Assembly: GCA_946803715.1 (NCBI GenBank)
Contig: CAMPET010000089.1
Coordinates: 189,059 to 253,058, forward strand
Reading direction: 5' to 3'
DNA: 64,000 nucleotides
From: Beroe ovata
Lineage: Eukaryota; Ctenophora; Nuda; Beroida; Beroidae
Of the stretch, positions 10,631 through 22,600 are shown one piece after another. The position numbers were made by a program, and so were the translations under genes. The first letter of the stretch is position 1, and every line of letters starts with the position of its first letter. The notes beneath the pieces were generated by a model, which was given only the letters and a program-made list of their open reading frames with translations, did not search any database and had not been told where the DNA came from.

Positions 10631-13600
10631 TCAAACAAATTCCTCTTTTATAGGACCGTCTTCATCGGAATGTTCTTCATTCAAGTCTAATACATTGACC
10701 AAATTTTGAACCTTGGGGCCCCAATCATGTAAATAATCCTGAGCATAGGTCTCATGATTCAAGTCTGTATCAAAGTGGCAGAGTGTGTTCAAAGATCCAG
10801 CCAGTCCCGAGTCTTTATCTTTGCGCTGGAAAAGTGATGGGCTGGGTTCATCGACCTGTTGCAGTTTATTGAATATAACAGCTTCAGTACATTGTGATGA
10901 CTGCCCGCTATCAGAAGCGGCATAGTCGAATATGTGAGGGTTGCTATGAGTTGCTGAAAGCTGCTGCATTGCAAGTGGCGAATCCAAATCGTAGTTATGG
11001 TTTGTATAGCCATAGTCTCGGTTACTGTTTTGGGAGAGCTTATCCAAACTTGAGACAGTTATTGGATTTAAACAAATGCTTTCTTTCAACTGCAGTTGAC
11101 CCTTGGCTCTTTTGTTATCTACAAACTCATTGCTCCTTACTACATCGTCAAATTCTTGAACAGCCGACTTCTTCCTACTCTTTTTCCTCTGTTTCACTAT
11201 GCAGAGCATGATGACAGATATCACGATGATCACAATAACGATTCCAACACCAGCAATGATGCCAATCATGATATATGGATCCTGTTCACCACAATCATCG
11301 TGGGACGACCCATCATCACAGAGGCACTGTGTGGTACCTATCGTGGGATCGTAAGAGCAAAAACCGTTGTTTGAACAAGCGCTGTCCTCACACTCACATT
11401 GCCTCCCGATTGTACCCTCTTTGCAGAGACATTCATAGCTTTCTATATGGTCAACACAAACTCCATCATTCAAGCAGGGCGAAGAATTGCAAATGGATGG
11501 TATAACGTTGATGGTTACATTAATGAGGCTATAGACTGATGGGTCAGAATTGGAAAAGGCCTTCACCTTCATAACCAATTCGGCATTCTCAGAAGCATCA
11601 ATAGGCCCTTTCTGGATAATCTTTCCTGATATCGGGTAGATTACGAAATGATCATTTGTGGACTCAAAATCGAACCTATAATCATTATCAATATCATCTT
11701 CAACCACCAGCTGGCCAATAACTGTGTAGGCTGCTGCATTGGCGTACGTTGAAAATTCGTATGCTGATGATTCAAACTTAGGAACCACTGGCTGATGAAG
11801 GATATTAACTTTTAGGTGGAGAACATTTGAAGTTTGAACTGGCACTCCTTGATCTTTTGCTTTGATATAAACATCAGCTACATCAGGTGCAGCTAGAAGT
11901 GCTTTCTTTGAGAACACTTCACCAGATGTGGTATCAATTCTGAAAAATTCGTTAGCAGATGAATCTTTAATGTAGTACAGCACCTCTCCTGACAGATCTG
12001 AATCTTTGTCAGTGGCAGAGGCCTCAAAAATCTTAGTTCCCACATCAACCGCATTGCTCACATATACTGATACAATTGATGGCAGGAAGATTGGAGCGTT
12101 ATCATTGACATCTACAATAGTGATATACGTAGTTGCAAAATATGAAATCCCTTGCAATGTTGCACACAGAGTTAGATTGTACGATGATACAAGTTCGTAA
12201 TCCAGTGTATTCTTGACAACAAGATTTGAATTTTTCAGTTCAAATGATTGCATCTTGTTTCCACCCTCGATCTTTATCATATCAGGCTCGTTCATGAAAC
12301 CAATCTCGCCAAGGATGAATCCAATATTTACAGATTCTTGTACGGTGAAGCTGTATACCGTTGATGAGAACACATCAGCAGTGGAAGCATCACTGATGTC
12401 AATGGAGATTGTCTTAGCCGTAGAGAGAGTTCTTCCTGAGGCTTTCACAACGACAGTGGCAGATGAACATGACTGATCAGGACACGATATTACGCCTGAC
12501 ACTTGGTCAACCACGAAGGCAGTGGCTCTTTTAGAACTCGACACTAGAGAATATTGCAAATTGACATCTCCGATATCGTTGTCTGTCGCTCCGACAGCAC
12601 CAACCATTCCATTGCTGTCAAGTTTCGAGACAAAAGAAGGTGATGAATAAAAAACAGGTTCTGAATTGTCGACATCCTCAACAGAAATGAGCACTGATGA
12701 AAGGGTAACAAAAATACCATCACTAGCTGCAACTGATAATTTACATTCCTCAGAAGTAGAAACTTTTTTCATAAATTCATCATCAATTGCAGTAGAAAGT
12801 GTCAATTGACCAGTTTGTCCATTCATTGAAAAGTAGTTCTGACAGAATTGACTTACGCTATCAACTGAATACAAGAGATTGTCGCCATCAACATCGGTAG
12901 CAACAAATGTTTCTATCAATGACCCAGGAGTTGCATCTTCCTTCAACTTTATCAAAACTTCCTCGTCATTGAATTTAGGACTCTCATCATTCACATTGGT
13001 GACTTTGATTTCAAGATGGAATATAGTTTTTAACGATGGCCTCCCCCTGTCTTTTGCTAGTACAACCAAACTATAAAGATCAATTCTCTCAAAGTCTAAC
13101 ATTCGTGAATTGAGGAAAACTTCGCCAGAATCACGGATAATGAAGTGACCACCGATGTCTCCATCAAGAATTTCATAGGTAAGTGACCCTCTTTCTCCCC
13201 AGTCCAAATCATAACAATCAATTTGATGCAATGTTGAGAGTGGTACGGTATTCTCTGGGACACTTATGCTTATCTCTTTTGGACAGACTGGGTCGCTGTT
13301 TTCTTGACGATACTCTACATTGATGAGCATTGAAGAGTGAAGACTGGGAGTTCCCAGATCAGTCGCTTTCACTCTCAACAAAGTAGGGGAAAAGGTGCTC
13401 GTTACATCAGATAGAATGTACACTGAACCACTGTCCCTGTCGATTGAGAATCCATCGGAGCCTGTACTGATAGAATAGGTTATCTGACCATTTCTACCAC
13501 TATCCAAGTCGGTGGCTGAAACTTCAAATATTGTAGCACCTGACCTCACTAAGCTTGACAGAAATACAGCTCTTCTTTCTTCTTCATTGTTAAAAGAAGG

Positions 13601-16600
13601 AGCATTGTCATTGTAATCCGTGACAAGTACATCAAACTGTTTCACACTATTTAAAGCTGGCATTCCTTGATCCGAAACTTTTATAGTTAAAGAACACAAA
13701 AATGAGGACACTTCATAATCAACTGCTTGTAAGAGTGACAAAATCCCAGACTGGGCATCCATGGAAACCATGCCGCTAGGAGATTGATCCACGATAGTGA
13801 AGAGTAAGGAAGAGTTGAGACCTAGATCAGCATCTGAAGCATTGATTGCACTGAAAGATTCACCAACTTCCACATTCTCAGAAACAAATACATTTCTGCC
13901 ATCATGAACGAATTGAGGGGCATTGTCGTTGACATCAAGAACGTTGATAGTAATGTCTTTGCATTTAGACAGCTGTTCGGATGCAGGGGAAGCTTGATCA
14001 ATCGCACATATTTGAGTCTTGAAGGTTTGAATGGACTCTCTGTCTAATGGGTCAGCTGAATAGACCTCCCCATTTGAAACCCCGATTTTTAAATATGCTG
14101 ATGAGATGTTAAAGTTGACAATTCCGGCAGCACCAGAATCTTGATCACTTGCAGAAACGGTGAATAGATAGGTATCAGAATCCAAGTTTTCAGAAACGTC
14201 AAAGACAGTGATGCCATCAGTGAATACTGGTGCATTGTCGTTCACATCAATCACAGTTATCCTGATATTTTGAGTAGATGATTGTTGGGGAGTTCCATAG
14301 TCAGAAGCGGAAATCGTTAAGTTGAACACTTTTTCAGAGTACGAGAGCTTTCTGAGGAGCGTCAAATCACCAGAATCACTGTCTAGAAAGAAATAACCGG
14401 GGTCAGATTCTGAAACAATAGCAAACACTATCCTACCGTTTTCTCCTGAATCTAAATCGGTAGCATGTACAGTCTTGATAACAGTTGAGGGCTGTGTAGA
14501 CTCCACGACACCTATTTGTAGGACACTGCTTCCAAACGCTGGTGCATTATCATTTACATCGATCAGTGAAACGACCAATGAAACAACCGAGGACAGTGGT
14601 GGGTTTCCGTTATCAGTTGCCTGGACTGTTACATTGAATGTTTGCTGCACTTCAAAATCAAATGGTGAAGTTGACAACACATAACCATTGACAGGATCGA
14701 CGCGGAATTTATCCTCATGATTGAGGACAGTGTATTCTATTTGATTGTTTGATGGCCCATCCCTGTCTGAAGCAAACACCTGAATGATACTATATCCTAT
14801 CCTAACGTTTTCATTGATTGATGCAACATAAGCTTTTTGACTGAACACAGGACTGTTGTCGTTCACATCTACAACATTGACTCTAACAGTTACGAGGCTT
14901 TTAAGTGGAATGACCCCATTATCAAATGCTTCAACAGTCAGTTCATAAACCTTGTCAGGTCCTTCAAAGTCGACTTCTTTCGTGAGTGAGAGCTCACCAG
15001 ATGAGGAATCGATGGAGAAATGACTAAAATCTTTGACCAGTGAGTAGGCAACTTTTCCATTATCACCAATATCTTTATCAGAAGCACGGACATTTCCAAA
15101 TGCATGTGGAATGCCAATGTTCTCTATGACATCAAAAGAGTATGAATCTTCTTCAAACTCTGGAGGGTTGTCGTTAGCATCCTGGATAATGATAGTTACA
15201 ATTTCGTCACTTTGAAGTGCAGGATTTCCTTGATCTGACACTCTCACATTCAAAAAGAACCGGTCAATCGTTTCATAATCCAGAACTTTATTCACCACTA
15301 TTTGACCTGAACCAAAAACTGAAAACTGTGGCACGCTATTCAGAAGAGTGAAAATGAGATTGCTATTAGCTCCTTCGTCAGCATCCGATGCCAGGAGTTT
15401 GCCCACATCGTGATTAACCTTCACATCCTCAGACACATAAAATGTCAGAGGATCAAGAAAGTGGGGAACATTGTCATTAACATCCATCACATGGAAGTTT
15501 ACAAGATGATTGATACATTTCTGGTTGCTATCATCATTATCACAAACCAAGAAAGTGACAGGGATTAAGTTTTGTGTTTCTCTATCCAATTGGCTGAGAA
15601 GGTTTACATTTCCGTTGCTTGCATCAATTTTGAAGTAAGAAGGCGCATCAATACTATAAGAGAGCTCCCCTAGCAGGTTTGAGTCTTTGTCAGAACATAT
15701 CAATGCGTGAATAGTACTTCCCACGGCAGCGTCCTCTTTCACATAGGAATCAGTTATGCTATCACACGACGGCGAATTATCATTCACATCTAAGATGGCT
15801 ATTTCAACAATCACATGTCCATGTATCGAATGACAGGAGGCAGTTATTGGAACGCTGAATTGTGTTTTGGACTCAAAATCAAGCGATTTTATCAATATAA
15901 GTTCGCCTGATATAGCATCGATTGTGAAAAATTGTGATGGTGAATCGATACTGTAGTTTATATTGCAAACAGATCTTGTAGTTGCAATGGTGGAAGCAAT
16001 TACTTGGCCTACTGCAAAATCTTCACTAACGGATACTTCGAAAATGGGGTCCAGAAATATGGGAAGGTCATCAGTGTTTTCCAAAACTCGGATCTGAACA
16101 TCAGCGGGGATTGAAGCCTTATTCCCCATTTTGTCGACTGCATCTACTTGAAAGTGCACAGTACCGTCATAAAAACTCAATTTGTTGAGGTTTGATATCA
16201 TTCCTGAGGATGAAACTGCAAAATTGTCTCCGTTTCCAAGAAGGGAAAAAGTCACCTTATCATCTTTATCCTTGTCTGACACATGAAGCTGTACTATTTT
16301 AGTGAATATCATGTCAGCAGGAACGGCAATATTGTAAGAACCGGGATCAAATACTGGAGCTTCATCGTTGACATCAGTGACTGTAATGATCAATTCAGTT
16401 GTAGAAAACAAAGGAGTTGGTTTTCCTTTATCCGTTGCCATAACAATCAGTTTATGACTGACCTCTGTTTCATAGTCAAGGAGTGTTGCCAACGTGACAA
16501 CACCATCTTCATCAATGGCAAATGTATTGCTGTTCTGCCCCTCAGACTGAATAGAATATTCTATTTGACCGTTTACACCACCATCCAAGTCAGTTGCTTC

Positions 16601-18478
16601 AACAGAACATATGGTACTTCCAGCTACAATTGATTCAGACACCTGGCATTTATATAAGGACTTTTCAAAGATCGGATAATTGTCATTGACATCTAGGACT
16701 GTTATATTGACTAAGACATAGCTCATTAATGATGGAGTACCTCCATCATAGGCTGATACGTTCAATAAATGATACTTGGTATCCTCAGCATCAAGGAGAC
16801 TCATACTCGAAATTCTGCCAGATGGCGAGATTTTAAAAGAGTTTCCAGCACTCTGTGAAATTATTTCATACTTGACAGAACCATTCACACCAAAGTCAGG
16901 ATCTGCTGCTTCCACAGACATGATGAACGAGTCCACAAGCACGTTTTCAGATACTGTGGCAGAGTAATAATCCTTTTCAAATTGGGGAGCATTATCATTG
17001 GAATCCAAGACTACAACAGTAAGCACTTTTGATGTGGTTAGTGAGGGACTGCCTTTGTCAGCAGCGGATATCACCAGAGAATACAATGCATTCTCCTCCC
17101 TATCAAGGTTCCCAGTGGTAAGAACAAGATAGCCATCCTTGTCTTCTACCTTAAAGTCACCAGTACCTCCATCATCAACAGATACTTCAAATTCACCATT
17201 CTCCCCACTATCTTTATCACTGACAATAATGGTAGCAGTGTATGTTCTAGCTGGAAGGTTCTCTTGAAGTTCAACCTGATTTTCTGTTGTCATGAATGGG
17301 TTGAAAAACTGGATTGACGGGTAATTATCATTGACATCATTGATAATCAATTCGAAATCCATGAGACTGATCCGTTGAGGTTGGCCCATGTCATGTACTG
17401 AAACAGTAAATGACAAACCCTTCACCCCACTACCTATAATAGGGCATGATTCATAGTCAATCTCTTCATCTAAGGACATATCACCAGTATTTTGATTGAT
17501 AGATAGGTAATGAATATTGTAGACATAAGAAATGGAATAGACCAATCTGCCATTTTCACCAGAGTCAGCATCTGTAGCCAATATCTTTGTAATAAAATGT
17601 GGAATAGAAACATTTTCATCAACATGGAAGGATGTTTGGACCATTTCAAACACAGGAGAATTATCATTTTTATCCTGAACCTCGATAGTTATTTTGATTG
17701 ATCCAGACAATGGAGGGTGACCTTTGTCTTCAATCATAACATCAAAGGAATACGAAGATCTCTCTTCCCTATCCAGTGATTGGGTTATCTTCAAGACAAT
17801 TTTCTGATAGTTCCCAGACATTTCTATCTCTGGTTTAAAAGGCCAGCTTTGATCTGGTAAATTGACAATTTGAACATGCTTCAGCTTGCCATTTTCACCT
17901 GAGTCAGCATCACTCCATATAGGGAAATCAAAAGTCTGAGGTCCAAGCCCCTCTGATACAACAATGGTATACTTTGAGAATGCAAATGTTGGTGAATTGT
18001 CATTAATGTCCAAGATTTCCACCTTTATAACTTGGAAATAATTGACCTGTTGTGAATCAGATCCATTCAGTGTCATTGATATAATTGTACTTGATAACTC
18101 TTCAAGGTCTATAGAAACTGCAGTGGTTATGTCACCATTATTTTGGTTAAGCACAAATAGTGGTGACCAACCACATGAAGGACTGAAGCAATAGGTTCCA
18201 TGTTGATCAATCCCTAAAAGTGTCCCCACATATGTACCAGAAATCTGTTCTTCTGCCACTTTAAATCTGAAGTAAACATTTCAATAAGTTATGTGTTATG
18301 AAACCATGCAGGTCTTCTATCATAAAGATTACTACAACAACTATATATAGATAGCTAGACAAATAAGACAATGTCATTGAATTTGATGGACTTGAAGAAC
18401 TTACTGAATAACACTGCTAATTGGGAAAGAGAACATGGAAAAAAGGACTACATAAATCCATAACTTCAGTTGTGTCAT
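10631..18478 (-). CDS. Protocadherin/Fat-Dachsous-like transmembrane cadherin, 2569 residues, two exons
   Basis: Predicted calcium-dependent cell-adhesion or signalling receptor at the plasma membrane. Exon 1 (18478-18405) encodes a signal peptide (MTQLKLWIYVVLFSMFSF). It splices in phase 2 to a huge exon 2 (18266-10631), giving VIQFKVAEEQ across the junction. Residues about 25-2285 hold roughly 21-22 cadherin repeats, seen by counting DxNDNxP linkers; a few are degenerate (NTDDLPIF, DASTADVF). Two EGF-like modules follow (about 2287-2350, six cysteines each). Then come one membrane helix (about 2357-2382, IMIGIIAGVGIVIVIIV) and a tail of about 188 residues ending EEFV, a hydrophobic end that could bind a PDZ domain. 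I see no laminin G domain and no catenin-binding motif of classical cadherins. The arrangement is nearest to Fat/Dachsous/protocadherin types; exact orthology is uncertain. Confidence 0.93.
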
Positions 18479-19064
18479 CCTGATCGATATGCTCCCATGA
18501 TTATCATCTGTAAAATTGGAGTCTTTAATAGAACTATTGATAGTTTCTGTTGTCATTTTCAATATTCAGTGTTGAACATGAGACTATTTATTGATAATTA
18601 ACTGTGAGTTGTTGTGAACGATTATACATTCTCTATGCACGATAGAATCATTCCAGGTAACTCAATAGTTTCTATTCATGCATGAAACAGTGGACCTATG
18701 CCATTCAACAACACCAAGCGTATATTTGAACAGTGAACGAAAATGTGTTTTGAAATTGAACAGGCTGGTCAGTGGTCTCATCAGTTTTGTTTTGTTGGTA
18801 GATTATAAACAAAAATTTAGATTTGCGCAAAAATTCTTGAAGCTTGCATCAGCGGTTTTGATCGCGCGGCTCGGCCATGGTTCGGCGCTTGTGCTCACGA
18901 TTGCGCTCTTTTTCACAATTCAGATCACGGACTCACAAAGTTTAACAATCGATGATAGACCCTGTCGAGAATTTTGCTTTGCGCGCGCGGCGCAAACTTA
19001 TTCTCATATGCGCTGCCATGCGGCTTGCATCAGCGCGCTAACATTGCCAGTCAGTTATAAAGCG
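18479..19064. other. Spacer between the cadherin and ARFGEF3-like genes, with degenerate repeat sequence
   Basis: The first part is the promoter side of the minus-strand cadherin gene. From about 18840 the base composition changes to CG-dinucleotide-rich repeats (see the MITE entries). An open frame at 18678-19133 lies mainly in repeat sequence and is not supported as a gene. Confidence 0.6.
18945..19055. mobile_element. Partial copy of MITE family B (CCCTGTCGAGAATTT end)
   Basis: ATCGATGATAGACCCTGTCGAG followed by GCGCGCG and a CGCAAACTTATTCTC stretch matches, in the same order, the left half of the more complete element at 54357. It also shares GCGGCTTGCATCAGCG with it. No right terminus is present. 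A second GCTTGCATCAGCGGT motif lies upstream at about 18843, so an older, broken copy may extend further left. Confidence 0.65.
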
Positions 19065-19147
19065 TTGCCGGATGCATTATCTGTTCACTGTTTCTTGCGC
19101 GCGGCGCGCGCAAGAAACAGTGGACAGATATAGATAACATTTGGCAA
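19065..19147. mobile_element. Palindromic foldback MITE, family A, copy 1 (83 bp)
   Basis: A near-perfect inverted repeat from TTGCCGGATG to TTTGGCAA with a GCGCGC centre, flanked on both sides by the exact 8-base direct repeat ATAAAGCG (19057-19064 and 19148-19155). This is the hallmark of an insertion with an 8-bp target-site duplication. It has no coding capacity. Confidence 0.9.
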
Positions 19148-19185
19148 ATAAAGCGCGCAACGAACGTGGACGCTGTACAATGTAC

Positions 19186-19284
19186 TTGCCGGATGTTATC
19201 TGTCCACTGTTTCTTGCGCGCGATGAAGGCGATGAAGGCGCGCGCGCCGCGCGCAAGAAACAGTGGACAGATAACACCCGGCAA
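19186..19284. mobile_element. Palindromic foldback MITE, family A, copy 2 (99 bp)
   Basis: The same termini (TTGCCGGATGTTATCTGTCC and its complement) enclose a slightly larger centre with a GATGAAGGC duplication. The 8-base target duplication CAATGTAC is at 19178-19185 and 19285-19292. It lies only 38 bases from copy 1. Confidence 0.92.
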
Positions 19285-19514
19285 CAATGTACATCCGTCA
19301 ACAAGAACAAATTTGAGGTGCGCGCGCAATTGCAATGATTACACATTATTATTTATACTTATGCAATATTGCAATATTGGTTAAGAGTCTACTGTCTGTC
19401 ATCTCATGTCTTGGCCTGGTCAGGGTTTGCAATAATTACTGCCCTTGAGTCGTTTCCCAATTGACAGCTCCAAAGCACAGAGATCTGTGAATTGACAAAT
19501 ATGACTGATTATTA

Positions 19515-19615
19515 TATTCCAAAGTCAGATTTATCTGGTGGGTGAGATGAAGAAACATCTGGTGGGTGACAAGAAGAAGCATCAGGTGGGACCTCTGGTG
19601 GGNCTGATGTAGAAT
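19515..19615. repeat. Short TCTGGTGGG repeats around a single-N contig join
   Basis: TCTGGTGGG or a close variant occurs four times in about 90 bases, and an isolated N sits at 19603. As at 23877 and 38995, the single N probably marks a contig join, so sequence just upstream of the ARFGEF3-like gene may be duplicated or misjoined and the first coding exon may be affected. Confidence 0.6.
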
Positions 19616-19695
19616 TGCATATCCCATACAATAAGACCTCTTATTCTTTATTTCAATCCTGTTTTGTAGGCACATGGAAGCCAGAGAATGATGAG

Positions 19696-22600
19696 ATGCC
19701 TTCACACACTAAAGAGTCATGTAGCAATTTGCCCAGATCCATCTTGAAGTCTGAATTATGCCCAGAACTAGAAGTTGAAGCTGTTGATACAGTTCATCAA
19801 GATCAGGAGAATGATGCGGTAGCAGAGGTTGCAAATGAGTCAATAAGAACTGATAACAGAATTGATGGGGATCTGAATACAAATATTGCTGATAGAATCA
19901 CTATGGAATCCACTGAAAATGCCTCCATGATTCAGGGATTGGCAATAGGTTCACAGTTAACAAATAAGGATTGTAAAATATTGCCTGAACCACATTGTGC
20001 TTCTCCTATTAGGGAAGTCTTGCTGACTTTACAAAAAGAAGCTACCAAGTACAGAAATATTCAGGTCTAATCATTCTCTGTTCATATAATGTAGGATATC
20101 TTAGAGTATTTGAATATTATTCATATCTGTGATCTAGTGCTAACCTTACACACTCCAATCCCAGGAGACTTGTAATGATGCCATTGAGGAGTTGTCCTCA
20201 AATCAGAAAGAGGTATTAACAGTCCGAAGTTATTGCTTCTTGCCTCTCAAACTGGCATATGACACAAAGCTTCCAAGATTCTGTATATTAGCTGTTACTG
20301 GCTTCCGACATTTACTCAGCGACCCTTTGCTAAAAGCTTCATCATTGAATCCAAACAAGGTTAGTGGTTTGCTTTTGAAATTAAACTAGCTCAAAGACAA
20401 AAGTGACTATTGGGTTTTGTAATGAGATTTTTTTTTATCAGAAACCACTCGCTGTAAAGATTGTTGAATTGATCCTCAGATGTCCTGGAACCAATGATGA
20501 GCATCTTCATGAGATTTACAAGCTATGTCTTGCTATAATTTGTACAGATCTTAGAGAAGTCCATCATGAACTCATCATCAAGATGCTAGAGCTTTGCCTA
20601 GACCAAGCAGTGAAGCACAAAGAAACCTCTCAAAAAGCACTGGCCCATTCTACCTTTTTGCAAATGCTATCTCAATTGCCAAGAAACATACCAACAGAGG
20701 GTCCTCTCCCCAAATCTCCTGAGGTTTGACTAATTAGTTCTCATATCATACTCAATTTTGATTAATACAATTGAATACATAATTGCTGTTGTTCCCACAG
20801 GTTGAAGACCTCATTGCTGTTGTGAGGTGGTTGGTGGACAAGGTTCCAAATAGAACAACCACAGTAAGACAACAGACTGCTGTCTTTGAAGCATATGTCA
20901 AGTGAGTTGTATTTTAAGTTCAAAAGTTCAACCGCCCACTTGACTTTGGAAGAGAACTGACAGTATACTTTGCAGGCATTATTTGGATGGTCTTGTGACT
21001 CTGTTGACAAGCACTCCATCTACCCTGGTACAACACTCTGAGTTTACAGACATAATCTGGCAAAATTTGTGCCCTGCATTGATTCAGCTCCTTGGAAATC
21101 CTATGGTGGATAAAGCTGCCCAGAGAGGAAAGGTTTGATTTTCTGACTCTTTAATTTGTTTGAGTTTTGAAGGTTTTAAAGGTATGCTTCATCCTGCCTT
21201 AATCTCTCAGGTGCACACTGCACAGCCCAATACAATCAAAGACCTCCTCCATATCCACTCGATGAGTACTGAGATGACCAACTCCTCGACTAGAAGTTGT
21301 CATTCCATTGCAACGCAACTAGTTCGCCTTGTTGGGCACCAGGCCTTCCTCCGTCCTGTGTTAGCATCTCTTTTCCATCGGATCATCATGTTTCCTCCCC
21401 CACATCTTCGGAAACACGCCCTGGATGGAGTTAAAGAAGTGTTCAAAAACCCCCAACTACTGACAGATCTTTGCGTAGTACAAGAAAACGAAGTGACAAG
21501 GATAGATTTTGCTCTTCTCAAGGTACAAGTTCATCTGGTCACATATAATATGTTTCTCTATCGAAACAGCTTTGAGACACATAAACCTATCCTCAGATGC
21601 TGATTGATGGTGTTACACAGTCATCCATGTGTGGAGATAGTACTATGCTGGGGATGAGTGCCAGTGTAATTGTAGCACTGCTTGACTCAATCCAGCAGCT
21701 ATCAAACAGTGTTGGAGTAACTGACCAACATAGAGAGCGTATTGCAGGAGCCATTGATGACATGGACTCTCATATGCAGGTAGATGCAAATCGATTGACC
21801 ATTGTATTTCGAAGAGTCAAGAAGCATTTCAAGAAATTATTTTTCTGAATAAGCCCACGCAACGTTACCTCAATCGCGTCAAATCTATCACGTGTTCAGT
21901 TGTCGTTTCATGTTTTATCCTATGATATGATGACCTAGCTAACTCATTTTTATTACTTTATTTTGCTATGTTTGCAGTATACCCATACACCTTTATAGAT
22001 AAGACTTCGGATCATCACGTTTAATAAAACTTTGCTGGTGTGAGAAAAAAGACCTTTGTGCTATTCATAATAATGTAATTTACCCTTATTCGTGCTTATG
22101 GATTTTAGGAAACATCTAAACATTGTTCATTTCCGAGATTTTTTATAGTATTCGTTTTAGAATTGTGTGGAACAGAAGTTAAGAATTCTTCCAAGATTTA
22201 ATAGATCATCGAAGTGGGAACCAATGAACCTGACCGTGCTTATGACAACGATGATCTTGACTTCGGGTATTCAATCGACAATCGCTTTAAGGAACGTCAC
22301 TGATAAAACTCGCGGCATTGTCCTCCTCCCGAGCTCAAATCTAGGATTGCTTCACGACTTCCCTTCATCACTAAAATCTTGTGTCAGTGGCATGCTGTAT
22401 AATGGAATCGCTTCTTTGGAAGAGGGATCCGTGTATAAGTATTCTGAAGGAAAAGCGGTAGAGATGAATGCATCTGATACTGAGTACCCTAACTGCGAGT
22501 TCAACATGGATTTGATCCTTGTTCTGAGCTTCCCAACGAAAATCAAAGGCTTTGTAAAGGCACAGTGGTCAAAATTAAGGAATTTTGATTGGTTTTGTAG

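Noticed and set aside
18678-19133. 151-residue plus-strand frame
   Set aside because: More than half of it is MITE sequence, it has no recognisable domain, and it crosses a target-site duplication.
19065-19284. Inverted repeats considered as a microRNA or CRISPR-like structure
   Set aside because: The exact 8-bp target duplications and dispersed copies show they are transposon insertions; there is no regular spacer array.
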